This document shows positions 15,554 through 21,828 of a DNA stretch of 21,828 bases, one piece after another. Source of the stretch: Candidatus Levyibacteriota bacterium. Lineage in GTDB: Bacteria > Patescibacteriota > Microgenomatia > Levybacterales > UBA12049. The stretch is from NCBI GenBank assembly GCA_023245475.1, contig JAHFKF010000009.1, positions 2,766 to 24,593 on the forward strand, read 5' to 3'. Below the pieces are notes generated by a model. The model did no database searches. It had not been told where the DNA came from and saw only the letters and a program-made list of their open reading frames with translations. The stretch's first letter is position 1; each line of letters opens with the position of its first letter. Both the position numbers and the translations under genes were made by a program.

Positions 15554-16279
15554 CTAACGGACGTTGAAAGACGCTCTTGCTTTTACTTTACCCAAAAGCA
15601 TCATCATAACGTAATTGTAAATACCATTTTTTGCATAGCGATAAAAGATTTTGGGCTTTATTTGTTTACGAGTAGAAGTGATGACCTCTAAATCTTTAAT
15701 ATAACGAATACTTTCTTTGCCAAAACGCTTCTGTAGACGTAAAGCAACCTCCCAATCCTCACTACTTAATAATGAACTATTGATCCCTCCCACTTCTTCA
15801 TATGCGCTTCGCTTAATTGCCATATTATATCCCCACATCAGAGGCTTTCTTAATGCATTGTTAAGGCTCCAAAACCAATCATAAAATCCAAACAAGAACC
15901 ATGCTCCTAGCGTCTTTTTATCAGGAATTCCTGTACCGCCTACACATACTACAGTTGGATCTTTCAACAATTCATCAATCTTGCTGAGCCAGTCCGGCTT
16001 TGCAATACAATCTCCATCCATAAAGACCAAAATGTCTCCCTTTGCTTGTGTAGAACCAAACTGGCGAGATGCTCCACATCCTTGGATGTCTTTGTACACG
16101 AAGACTTTTGATGTGAACTTCCTAGCTACGGCTGCTGTATTGTCTTTAGAGCCATTATCAACCACGATTATTTCAAATTGGTCTTTAGGATAGGTTTGGT
16201 GCTGTAAAGACTCTAGGCAAGAGGAGAGATGCTTACCTTCGTTATACGCGGGAATAATTACAGATATGCGGACTTTCAT
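15554..16279 (-). CDS. GT2 family glycosyltransferase
   Basis: The 241-residue protein begins MKVRISVIIPAYNEGKHL. It has VDNGSKDNT (40-48), GCGASRQFG (67-75), the DxD site FMDGDC (Asp88, Asp90) and SSEDWEVALRL with Glu174-Asp175 as the likely catalytic base region. No long membrane segment is present, though WFLFGFYDWFWSL (127-139) is hydrophobic and may touch the membrane. The C-terminal 40 residues are basic. It is close in form to the divergent GT2 at 16315 and may be an ancient paralogue. Sugar and acceptor cannot be inferred. Confidence 0.92.
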   Translation of the reverse strand: MKVRISVIIPAYNEGKHLSSCLESLQHQTYPKDQFEIIVVDNGSKDNTAAVARKFTSKVFVYKDIQGCGASRQFGSTQAKGDILVFMDGDCIAKPDWLSKIDELLKDPTVVCVGGTGIPDKKTLGAWFLFGFYDWFWSLNNALRKPLMWGYNMAIKRSAYEEVGGINSSLLSSEDWEVALRLQKRFGKESIRYIKDLEVITSTRKQIKPKIFYRYAKNGIYNYVMMMLLGKVKARASFNVR

Positions 16280-16287
16280 GATATAAT
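16279..16287 (+). promoter_or_regulatory. Extended -10 promoter of the plus-strand GT2
   Basis: TGATATAAT is a perfect extended -10. Its T at 16279 is the last base of the divergent gene's start codon complement. The predicted leader is about 20-30 nt depending on which ATG (16315 or 16324) is used. Confidence 0.4.
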
Positions 16288-16293
16288 TAGTCC

Positions 16294-16299
16294 ATTATA
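16294..16299 (-). promoter_or_regulatory. -10 element of the minus-strand GT2
   Basis: TATAAT on the minus strand lies 14 bases before the ATG at 16279, with a predicted leader of about 8 nt. No clear -35 is seen. Confidence 0.4.
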
Positions 16300-16314
16300 C
16301 ACCAATGGTGAATA

Positions 16315-17079
16315 ATGCCATATATGAAAGTTTCAGTTGTAATTCCGGCCTACAATGAAGAAGGATATTTAAATAATTGTCTTGACAGCCTTATGGCACA
16401 GACTGTTATGCCAGATGAGATTATTGTCGTAAACAATAATTCGACGGATAAAACAGTCGCAATTGCCAAAAAATATCCTGTCCGTATTATTAATGAAAAA
16501 AAACAAGGAAGAACCCCAGCACGGAACCGAGGTTTTAGTGAAGCACAATACGAAATCATTGCCAGAACAGATGCTGACACAATCGTACCTCCTACCTGGA
16601 TAAAACAAATCAAACAACAATTCAAAGATAAGAAATTGGTTGCATTATCAGGGCCTGCACATTTTTATGATTTACCAGATGTCGTTAAACAAGGTAAGCT
16701 CACAACAGAAGCATTTTTCTCATATATACGACTCTTTAAACAAATTATGAAATATGATTGTTTGTACGGACCAAACACTGCACTTCGAAGAGATGCATGG
16801 GAAAAAATTAAAAATGAAGTTTGCATGGATGATAATGAAGTACATGAAGATATTGATATCGCAGTTCATTTAGCACCTCTTGGAAAAATTGTTTTTGATT
16901 ATAACTTTGTTGTTGAATCTTCATTTCGCAGGTGGAAAAAAATAGAATCATATTTTGACTATACCAACAGAATGATTAAATCAATTAGAAAACATAAAAC
17001 GTTTGTGGTAGAACAAAAAGGGAAAAATCTTGTAAAAAGACTCGTCGCAAGAGCATTTCCTGTAGATGATATTAAATAG
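16315..17079 (+). CDS. GT2 family glycosyltransferase
   Basis: The 254-residue protein begins MPYMKVSVVIPAYNEEGYLN. It shows VNNNSTDKT (39-47), where the usual VDN Asp is Asn40, QGRTPARNRGF, the metal site TDADT (85-89) and HEDIDIAVHL (177-186) with the likely catalytic Glu-Asp. There is no membrane segment, and the C-terminus is strongly basic (VEQKGKNLVKRLVARAF), which may bind the membrane surface. The start may be 16315 or Met4 at 16324; the latter fits the family N-terminus better, but both are plausible. It ends 6 bp from the converging hydrolase gene. Confidence 0.92.
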   Translation: MPYMKVSVVIPAYNEEGYLNNCLDSLMAQTVMPDEIIVVNNNSTDKTVAIAKKYPVRIINEKKQGRTPARNRGFSEAQYEIIARTDADTIVPPTWIKQIKQQFKDKKLVALSGPAHFYDLPDVVKQGKLTTEAFFSYIRLFKQIMKYDCLYGPNTALRRDAWEKIKNEVCMDDNEVHEDIDIAVHLAPLGKIVFDYNFVVESSFRRWKKIESYFDYTNRMIKSIRKHKTFVVEQKGKNLVKRLVARAFPVDDIK

Positions 17080-17085
17080 TTGCTC

Positions 17086-18219
17086 TTAGATAGCACTTCC
17101 TTGCAGCACTAATTTAGTTATAGCCCCAAAACGTTTTGCATTTTCCATTACAGGATGATCTTCCCCAGGAAAGATGAGTTGTCTCACTTGATCAGGATAG
17201 TCTTTCTTTAGCTTTCTTGCGATATTAGTAACCTCTTTCAAAGGACTGACCGTACTTATTCCTCCATTGATGAATGTTATTTGCATTGGCTCACTTGGTT
17301 TTTCGTCCACGCCAACTTCCTCCAAACTCCTTAACTCAGCTTGAGAAGAAAGTGCTTTCACAGCTCTGCCCTCAGCCGTATAATGACTCATGCCTCTCCA
17401 ATAGCGCAAAAAGGGATCGTTCCCTGGAGTACTAGCAGCCCAAGAGAGAAGGTCACGGGTTTGCTTAACGGCTGAGTTATGGAGTCCACTTGATTCAACC
17501 ATAGCAGGATCAAAAGGAGATGCTTGATGAAGAGCTAATGTTTCGCCTGAAGCCAAAAATCGTTTACCCAACTCTGTACTCGACATTTTTTCGACACCTG
17601 GTAATTCAATGAGAACAGCATTCCTTACAATGATTCCCTGCTCTGCCGCCTGAGCAGCTATAGCAAGTGCAGCAAAAGCACCCATGGATACTGCCGCAAG
17701 GTTAATTTCTTTTACTCCTAACGATTTGAGGACACGCAATTCAGCATCAGCAACAGAGAGATAGCTATCTTCTTTTCCGGTCTTCTGCTCTTTAGTTAAT
17801 CGATCTGAGCCCCCCATACCGGGATGATCAATTGCAACCACGGGAGTTGCTAATTGCCGTGCAAGTTCGGCAACGCGATGATGCGTTGAACCAACCCCAA
17901 TTGCATTATTATACGGTGGAAGAAATACGGTTACTGACTCTTCTCCAGTAAATTCACCCCAATTAGCTTTGAGAAGATTGAGCCGTTGCCCACTCTCTGG
18001 GTCTGAAACAAGAATTTGTGTTCCAAGTTCTTTTTTAAGAGCCTCAGTATAGCGATGGTCAGGTAAAGACAAGGGTGAAGATGGAGCAAAGTCGGGGTTA
18101 ACACCTCCCAATGACATATTTGTTCGTGCAATTGGATTGGTGACTCTCGAAGATTGCTTGTTAGTAACAGCTTCTGCTGCTACACGATAGTTAGAAGGTA
18201 TCTCAGATTGCTCTCCCAT
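17086..18219 (-). CDS. Alpha/beta hydrolase fold protein
   Basis: The 377-residue protein has a Ser/Pro-rich, probably disordered N-terminus (about 1-55) followed by an alpha/beta hydrolase domain. Visible are the oxyanion region FLPPYNN (99-105), VVAIDHPGMGGSDR (127-140), typical of strand 4 and its loop, and the nucleophile elbow AVSMGA with Ser178 (A-x-S-x-G instead of G-x-S-x-G). The catalytic His is probably His355 in PGEDHPVMEN. The usual acid after strand 7 is missing: FINGGISTVSP has Ser322 where Asp is expected, so the acid may come from elsewhere. No signal peptide is seen, so it is cytoplasmic. The substrate is unknown. Richer GC than the glycan genes and a divergent promoter shared with lepB mark the change to the housekeeping part. 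Confidence 0.82.
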   Translation of the reverse strand: MGEQSEIPSNYRVAAEAVTNKQSSRVTNPIARTNMSLGGVNPDFAPSSPLSLPDHRYTEALKKELGTQILVSDPESGQRLNLLKANWGEFTGEESVTVFLPPYNNAIGVGSTHHRVAELARQLATPVVAIDHPGMGGSDRLTKEQKTGKEDSYLSVADAELRVLKSLGVKEINLAAVSMGAFAALAIAAQAAEQGIIVRNAVLIELPGVEKMSSTELGKRFLASGETLALHQASPFDPAMVESSGLHNSAVKQTRDLLSWAASTPGNDPFLRYWRGMSHYTAEGRAVKALSSQAELRSLEEVGVDEKPSEPMQITFINGGISTVSPLKEVTNIARKLKKDYPDQVRQLIFPGEDHPVMENAKRFGAITKLVLQGSAI

Positions 18220-18232
18220 AGATTCAATTGTA

Positions 18233-18261
18233 AGTATATACTATACAAATTACGTTGACAA
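18233..18261 (-). promoter_or_regulatory. Promoter of the alpha/beta hydrolase gene
   Basis: On the minus strand TTGTCA (18261-18256) and TATACT (18238-18233) are 17 bp apart. The predicted leader before ATG 18219 is about 7 nt. Its -35 hexamer occupies the same bases as the -35 of the lepB promoter on the other strand. Confidence 0.6.
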
Positions 18262-18284
18262 AGTAATAGAAAAACTGCGATAAT
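18255..18284 (+). promoter_or_regulatory. Promoter of lepB, leaderless type
   Basis: A perfect TTGACA (18255-18260) is 18 bp from GATAAT (18279-18284), preceded by TGC as an extended -10. Seven bases then lead to ATG 18292, so the mRNA should start at or beside the start codon. Confidence 0.7.
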
Positions 18285-18291
18285 CAGACGT

Positions 18292-18855
18292 ATGGAATTC
18301 CTCAAAAAAGCATATTTCTTTTTCCTTGATACAATGCAAACAGTTCTTCTTGCTGCATCAATTTTCCTAGTCATTTACATTTTTCTCTTCCGCCCGTTCC
18401 AAGTCAGTGGAGAATCTATGTTCCCCACCTTTAAGAATCACGAATATATTCTCACCAACATTATCTCAGTTAAGATGAATTCTCCATTAAAGCAAGGAGA
18501 TGTTATTGTCTTTAAAGCACCAACCGATCCTGACAAAGATTTCATTAAACGTATCATTGGGCTTGCCGGAGATACTGTCTATCTTAAGGAAGGATTTGTG
18601 TATGTGAATGATAAAAAGCTTGATGAGCATGGATATCTTGATTCAGATGTACGGACATACGGCGGAAGCTTTTTGAAAGAAGGAGAACCTGTTGTCGTTC
18701 CTCAGGGAGAATACTTGGTCATGGGAGATAACAGACCATATAGTTCTGATTCACGTGAGTGGGGATTTCTTAAAAAGCAAAACGTTATTGGGAAATCCTT
18801 CTTTGTTTATTGGCCAGTAACTACGATGAGGTTGGTACAGAATCCATATAAGTAA
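18292..18855 (+). CDS. lepB: Signal peptidase I
   Basis: The 187-residue protein is a compact type I signal peptidase. One N-terminal membrane anchor (about 15-33) is followed by box B, SGESMFPT, with nucleophile Ser42. Box D, FIKRIIGLAGD, carries the general-base Lys86, and box E is GDNRPYSSDSREWG (145-158). The enzyme cleaves signal peptides of secreted proteins on the outer face of the inner membrane through a Ser/Lys dyad. Length and single anchor match the Gram-positive-type short form, not the two-anchor E. coli form. The start at 18292 is fixed by the promoter and family N-terminus. It is followed by a repeat-filled gap and converges with parB. Confidence 0.96.
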   Translation: MEFLKKAYFFFLDTMQTVLLAASIFLVIYIFLFRPFQVSGESMFPTFKNHEYILTNIISVKMNSPLKQGDVIVFKAPTDPDKDFIKRIIGLAGDTVYLKEGFVYVNDKKLDEHGYLDSDVRTYGGSFLKEGEPVVVPQGEYLVMGDNRPYSSDSREWGFLKKQNVIGKSFFVYWPVTTMRLVQNPYK

Positions 18856-18856
18856 T

Positions 18857-19018
18857 TGTCATTCTGAGCGACCAACTAAAGCTCCCTCTCCTTTCAGGAG
18901 AGGGCCTGCCTGCCGGCAAGGCAGGTCGGGGCGAGGTCTGCATGAAGAATTGTTACCCCGTTGACCTCATCCTAACCTTCTCCTAAAAGGAGAAGGAATC
19001 TCATTTCCAGGATGACGA
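18857..19018. repeat. MITE-like nested inverted-repeat block between lepB and parB
   Basis: The lepB-parB gap (18856-19022) is filled with repeats. The ends are TGTCATTCTGA (from 18858) and TCCAGGATGACG (to 19018), roughly inverted copies. Inside are a perfect 9-bp stem CCCTCTCCT/AGGAGAGGG (18884-18904, loop TTC), a GC-rich nested palindrome CCTGCC-TGCCGGCA-A-GGCAGG (18905-18925), and a second perfect 9-bp stem CCTTCTCCT/AGGAGAAGG (18976-18996, loop AAA) in an inverted arrangement (GAGGTC near 18933, GACCTC near 18963). It is much GC-richer than its surroundings. No T-tract follows either stem, so it is not a standard terminator, though it may act as one for both converging genes. Confidence 0.75.
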
Positions 19019-19022
19019 TATA

Positions 19023-19853
19023 CTATTCTTCAGTAAGTGCCTTGTGGATCTTTTGAATCTTTGCCGTTGTTTCATCAGGTGAACCTTTTACTTCGATTAA
19101 CACCTTTGCTTTACTACGTGACTGTCTGATTTCTACCTTATCAACCATAAGCCGCTCTTTAATGCCAGCAGCCATTTGATCTTGCTCAGGCACATACAAC
19201 GCTTCTTTGTTGTGAGCTGGTTCTTTTTCTTTAAGAACTGTTTCTCCCTTAACCTTACGAGCCATGTCTTCAGCTTGCCGTACAGTGGCGTTTTCGCGAA
19301 GGATGGTTTTAAACACATCAAGCATGAGTTTTGGATCACCGAGCGTCAAGAGGGGGCGTACATGCCCTTCAGTAATCACACCAGCAACCAATGCATCTTT
19401 GATTGCATCAGGAAGTGAAAGTAAACGAATCGTGTTAGAAACGGCAGGCACACTCTTTCCTACTCGCTTTGCAACTTCGGTTGTACCAAGACCGAATTCG
19501 TCAATCAAGCGACGATAGGCCAAGGCACGTTCAATTGGATTAAGATCTTCACGTTGGACATTTTCAACGATAGACATTTCAAGCATACCCTGTGGGGTAG
19601 TGTGTTTAACAACGACAGGAACCTTAACTAAACCAAGAATTTTGGAAGCTCTCCAGCGACGTTCACCAGCGATAATTTGATATCCAGCTGGAGTTTCAGC
19701 AACAACTATTGGTTCAAGAATACCTTGTTCACGAATAGATTCAACAAGATCTGTGAGAGAATCGGGAGTTATCACTCCGCGAGGCTGGAGTGGATTTGAT
19801 TGCAACTGATGTATTTCGAGTTCGTAAATGTTACCAACAACTTGATTATCCAT
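19023..19853 (-). CDS. parB: ParB/Spo0J-family chromosome partitioning protein
   Basis: From ATG 19853 this is a 276-residue ParB. The N-terminal CTP-binding domain has NPLQPR (20-25), GILEPIVV (44-51), GERRWRA (63-69) and ENVQREDLNPIERA (97-110). A helix-turn-helix follows (about 124-148, EVAKRVGKSVPAVSNTIRLL), which binds parS. A charged linker leads to a short C-terminal dimerisation region (about 239-276). ParB loads on parS, spreads as a CTP-dependent clamp and works with ParA and SMC in origin segregation. No parA is in the window. The ATG lies inside the last codons of rpmA (8-bp overlap), and a TTG at 19865 is a less likely start. Placement directly behind rpmA is unusual. Confidence 0.93.
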   Translation of the reverse strand: MDNQVVGNIYELEIHQLQSNPLQPRGVITPDSLTDLVESIREQGILEPIVVAETPAGYQIIAGERRWRASKILGLVKVPVVVKHTTPQGMLEMSIVENVQREDLNPIERALAYRRLIDEFGLGTTEVAKRVGKSVPAVSNTIRLLSLPDAIKDALVAGVITEGHVRPLLTLGDPKLMLDVFKTILRENATVRQAEDMARKVKGETVLKEKEPAHNKEALYVPEQDQMAAGIKERLMVDKVEIRQSRSKAKVLIEVKGSPDETTAKIQKIHKALTEE

Positions 19854-20097
19854 GAATAACCTCAATAACTTGTTTTCCCCTATGGGTTTTGAAGTTGACT
19901 ACACCTGCTTTTACAGCAAATAAGGTGTAATCTTTACCCGTTTCAACGCCGTCTCCTGCGATGAATTTACTACCTACCTGACGAACAATAATGTTACCAG
20001 GGATAGCTTTTTGTCCGCCATAGAGCTTAACACCACGACGCTTTGGCCGTGAGTCTCTGTTTCCTTTTACTGATCCTTGTGCTTTTGTATGTGCCAT
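19846..20097 (-). CDS. rpmA: Large ribosomal subunit protein bL27
   Basis: The 83-residue protein starts MAHTKAQGSVKGNRDSRPKR and includes GVKLYGGQ and IIVRQVGSKF, diagnostic for bL27. Its flexible N-terminal tail reaches the peptidyl transferase centre. The sequence starts directly with the mature tail, with no Firmicutes-type Prp-cleaved extension. The length is the usual one. It follows rplU after 49 bp in the classic rplU-rpmA order, and its 3' end overlaps the parB start. Confidence 0.97.
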   Translation of the reverse strand: MAHTKAQGSVKGNRDSRPKRRGVKLYGGQKAIPGNIIVRQVGSKFIAGDGVETGKDYTLFAVKAGVVNFKTHRGKQVIEVIHG

Positions 20098-20115
20098 AGT
20101 TTATAATTAATTTAT

Positions 20116-20144
20116 ATCTTACGACAGTTTTAAATGACTGTCAA
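20116..20144 (-). promoter_or_regulatory. Possible rpmA-parB promoter with inverted repeat
   Basis: On the minus strand TTGACA (20144-20139), just past the rplU stop, is 17 bp from TAAGAT (20121-20116). The -35 partly overlaps an inverted repeat GACAGT/ACTGTC (20142-20137 and 20128-20123) with an 8-base spacer, a possible operator or weak RNA hairpin. Confidence 0.4.
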
Positions 20145-20146
20145 GA

Positions 20147-20527
20147 TTAAGCTTTTGTTTCTTCTTTTTTTGGTTTTTCAGTTGTTGCAGTCTTTTTGGT
20201 AGCTTTTTCACCTTTTGCTGCGATGTTTGAGATCTGGACACGAGTCAATCTTTGACGATGACCGGTAACTTTTCGATATCGAGCCTTTGCTTTAAACTTA
20301 GCTACACGAATCTTCTCACCTTTGATTTGGTCAAGAACTTTAGCTGTTACCGTAATATCTGTGAGAGTTGGCTGACCAACTACGACAGTGTCATCAGCAA
20401 CATACAGAAGTACTTGATCAAAAGTAAGTTCTTTATCTGCTTCAACATCGAGTTTTTCAACTTCAAGAATTGCTCCTTCTTCTACTTTATATTGTTTCCC
20501 GCCCGTGGCGATAACTGCGTATTTCAT
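20147..20527 (-). CDS. rplU: Large ribosomal subunit protein bL21
   Basis: The 126-residue protein starts MKYAVIATGGKQYKVEEG, the standard bL21 N-terminus, with KFKAKARYRKVTGHRQ (about 78-93), the conserved rRNA-binding segment. Usual bL21 ends near residue 103. Here a Lys/Thr/Glu-rich tail of about 20 residues follows (GEKATKKTATTEKPKKEETKA), probably disordered. A strong promoter sits just upstream, part of it within a dispersed repeat. It is the first gene of the rplU-rpmA-parB group. Confidence 0.97.
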   Translation of the reverse strand: MKYAVIATGGKQYKVEEGAILEVEKLDVEADKELTFDQVLLYVADDTVVVGQPTLTDITVTAKVLDQIKGEKIRVAKFKAKARYRKVTGHRQRLTRVQISNIAAKGEKATKKTATTEKPKKEETKA

Positions 20528-20538
20528 AAGATCTCACT

Positions 20539-20567
20539 ATTATAGCAAACTCATCCTGCTTCGACAA
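20539..20567 (-). promoter_or_regulatory. Strong promoter of rplU-rpmA
   Basis: On the minus strand TTGTCG (20567-20562), a 17-bp spacer and TATAAT (20544-20539) preceded by TGC form a near-ideal promoter. The predicted leader before ATG 20527 is about 4-5 nt. Confidence 0.75.
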
Positions 20568-20580
20568 GCCTCAGCATGCT
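20552..20580. repeat. Short palindromic repeat of the CTTCGACAAGC class
   Basis: CATCCTGCTTCGACAAGCCT followed by CAGCATGCT resembles the dispersed element CTTCGACA(A/G)GCTCAG found in intergenic regions of many bacteria. Arms TGCT/AGCA and GCTT/AAGC enclose CGAC. It lies between rodA and rplU and contains the -35 of the rplU promoter. Confidence 0.55.
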
Positions 20581-20598
20581 ACTTCCTAAAATTCCCTT

Positions 20599-21678
20599 TT
20601 ACTTAATTTCTAACACACTTTTATCTTTTTGCGAAACACTCATTGTAGAAAGAATACCCAAAAAAATAAAATTAGATAAGAGCGAGTTTCCCCCAAATGA
20701 AACAAATGGCAAGGTAACCCCAACAATTGGCAATAAACCGACATTCATTCCGATATTCATAAAGCCTTGCACGATCAAGAGACTAAAGAAACTCGCAGCA
20801 AATACTTGCGTAAAACGATCTTGTGTATCTCGAAAAATAAGGTACACTCGATAGCAAAGAAAGCCAAAGGTTAGCACGACGAATGCTGCGCCAATAAAAC
20901 CTAATCCCTCAGATAACGTCGCGAAGATAAAATCAGTATGTCGTTCTGGCAAAAAAAGCAGTGAGGATTGTGTGCCCTGGAACCACCCTTTACCAAAGAA
21001 GGAACCAGAGCCCACGGCAATAATTGCCTGCATACTATTATAAGAGGTACCAAGAGGATCAGCTGTCGGATTAAGAAACGTAATAATACGTTGCTGCTGA
21101 TAGTCATGCAAATGTGGCCAAACAAATGGAATCGTAATCAATGCAGGTAAAGAAGCTAACAAGAACCATTTCAAAGAAAATCCTATCGTAATAAGCGTCA
21201 AAATAACTGTAGTCACATAGACTAAAGCACTGCCTAAATCAGGTTGACGATAAATCAAAAATGCCACAGGTGCAAGCAAAACAAATAACAAGAAGAATGA
21301 TTTTTTTGTTGGATGATGCATATTTGATACATAAGTAGCAAACGAAATGGCAAGAAGCGGCTTCAGTGCTTCAGAGAACTGTATCCGAAGGCCAAAAAGA
21401 TCAATCCACCGTACCGAACCTCGAGTTTCCATACCAACAAGAAAGACAATTAATAACAATATGATCGCTCCAACATAGATAGGAATAGTTAACTGCTTTA
21501 AGGCATTGATATTGATACGCGAAAAAATAAAAAAAGCAACGATAGAAACAGCAATAGAAATCAGTTGTGCTTTGAAATAGAGACTACTAATAGAAAGTAA
21601 TGTCGTCAAACTAAATGTAAGTAGAATTAAAACTGGTACGAGCAGCCACCAATCAATGTATAAACGGGATTTCATCAT
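20599..21678 (-). CDS. rodA: Peptidoglycan glycosyltransferase RodA (SEDS family)
   Basis: The 359-residue protein has about ten membrane segments and the SEDS signatures: GSVRWIDLFGLRIQFSEALK (87-106), RQPDLGSA (144-151), and the large loop ending FGKGWFQGTQSSLLFLPERH then TDFIFATLSEGLG (to 260), with Glu245, Asp249 and Glu257. The form GxGxxxGTQ...LPERHTDFIF favours RodA over FtsW. RodA polymerises lipid II glycan strands during elongation with a class B penicillin-binding protein, which is not in the window. The start is one of two tandem ATGs (21678 or 21675), preceded by AGGGGAAG, one of the few Shine-Dalgarno-like sequences in the window, 11 nt after the upstream stop. Confidence 0.95.
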   Translation of the reverse strand: MMKSRLYIDWWLLVPVLILLTFSLTTLLSISSLYFKAQLISIAVSIVAFFIFSRININALKQLTIPIYVGAIILLLIVFLVGMETRGSVRWIDLFGLRIQFSEALKPLLAISFATYVSNMHHPTKKSFFLLFVLLAPVAFLIYRQPDLGSALVYVTTVILTLITIGFSLKWFLLASLPALITIPFVWPHLHDYQQQRIITFLNPTADPLGTSYNSMQAIIAVGSGSFFGKGWFQGTQSSLLFLPERHTDFIFATLSEGLGFIGAAFVVLTFGFLCYRVYLIFRDTQDRFTQVFAASFFSLLIVQGFMNIGMNVGLLPIVGVTLPFVSFGGNSLLSNFIFLGILSTMSVSQKDKSVLEIK

Positions 21679-21689
21679 GAATTCTTCCC

Positions 21690-21828
21690 CTACTGGAGTC
21701 GTTTTACTTCAAAGCTACCTTTTATTAATTCCTTCACTAAAGCATTTTTCTTAATATATGCTTCTTGTTCTTTTGGCCAATCTTCAATCTTTACAGAGAC
21801 TTTCTCATCAAGTCGAGTACCAAGTTTC
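21690..21828 (-). CDS. C-terminal end of an upstream gene, perhaps isoleucyl-tRNA synthetase
   Basis: A minus-strand frame is open from the window edge to TAG at 21692-21690, giving 46 C-terminal residues: LGTRLDEKVSVKIEDWPKEQ, then AYIKKNALVKELIKG, ending FEVKRLQ. The pattern (L)-D-x-K-(V)-x-(V) followed by W-P-K-E-x-E-x-x-I-K-K-x-A-L is reminiscent of the C-terminal anticodon-side extension of IleRS, but the piece is short and I rely on memory. It ends 11 nt before rodA and is probably in the same operon. Confidence 0.55.
   Translation of the reverse strand, partial: KLGTRLDEKVSVKIEDWPKEQEAYIKKNALVKELIKGSFEVKRLQ

Noticed and set aside
18747..18762. TTCACGTGA core resembling a parS site near parB
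   Set aside because: It matches about 11 of 16 consensus bases and encodes the conserved DSREW motif of signal peptidase, so the codons explain it.
18884..18996. Intrinsic terminators for lepB and parB
   Set aside because: The two hairpins are strong but neither is followed by a T-tract on either strand, so I keep them as repeats only.
18857..19018. CRISPR array
   Set aside because: The repeats are palindromic, of unequal type and orientation, without regular spacers or cas genes.
19176..19518. Plus-strand open frames opposite parB
   Set aside because: They are shadow frames of a conserved gene, with low-complexity composition and no start signals.

Overview
The window is AT-rich bacterial DNA, densely packed with genes of small, economical design. 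TGA acts as a stop (for example at 1660 and 2970, inside ATGA gene overlaps), so the standard bacterial code applies. Very short intergenic gaps, frequent strand changes, many extended -10 promoters placed a few bases before start codons, and rpmA overlapping parB together suggest a Candidate Phyla Radiation (Patescibacteria) genome, perhaps Microgenomates. That placement is inference from gene content and style; no 16S or marker tree can be made here.

Layout. 1-17079 is a cell-surface glycan island. It opens with a truncated GT2 glycosyltransferase (1-427, minus). A tight minus-strand operon follows (5083 down to 500): DUF5989/SxtK-like small protein, SxtJ-like small membrane protein, NodU/CmcH-type carbamoyltransferase, membrane-anchored SGNH hydrolase, GT4 glycosyltransferase. 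Divergent from it are a TylC3/NovU-like sugar C-methyltransferase and a membrane-anchored protein of unknown function. Then come an SRPBCC protein, a Wzx-type flippase and a GT2/GT-C fusion (minus), a second polytopic GT-C-like protein (plus), a minus-strand operon of GT4, DPM1-like GT2 and SAM methyltransferase, and two divergent GT2 enzymes.

From 17086 onward the genes are mostly housekeeping: an alpha/beta hydrolase, signal peptidase I (lepB), a repeat-filled gap of about 167 bp, parB, rpmA (L27), rplU (L21), rodA and the C-terminal end of a probable class I aminoacyl-tRNA synthetase (possibly ileS).

How the parts fit (inference). The GT2 and GT4 enzymes would build a polyprenol-linked glycan at the inner membrane face. 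Methyltransferases and the carbamoyltransferase would decorate it, Wzx would flip it, and the GT-C proteins would add sugars from polyprenyl-phosphate donors outside. No Wzy polymerase, Wzz or ligase was recognised. No gene-free stretch exceeds 300 bases. No tRNA, rRNA, CRISPR array, transposase or convincing intrinsic terminator was seen. Several short dispersed palindromic repeats occur, one apparently inserted in frame inside a glycosyltransferase gene and another supplying the -35 element of the rplU promoter.
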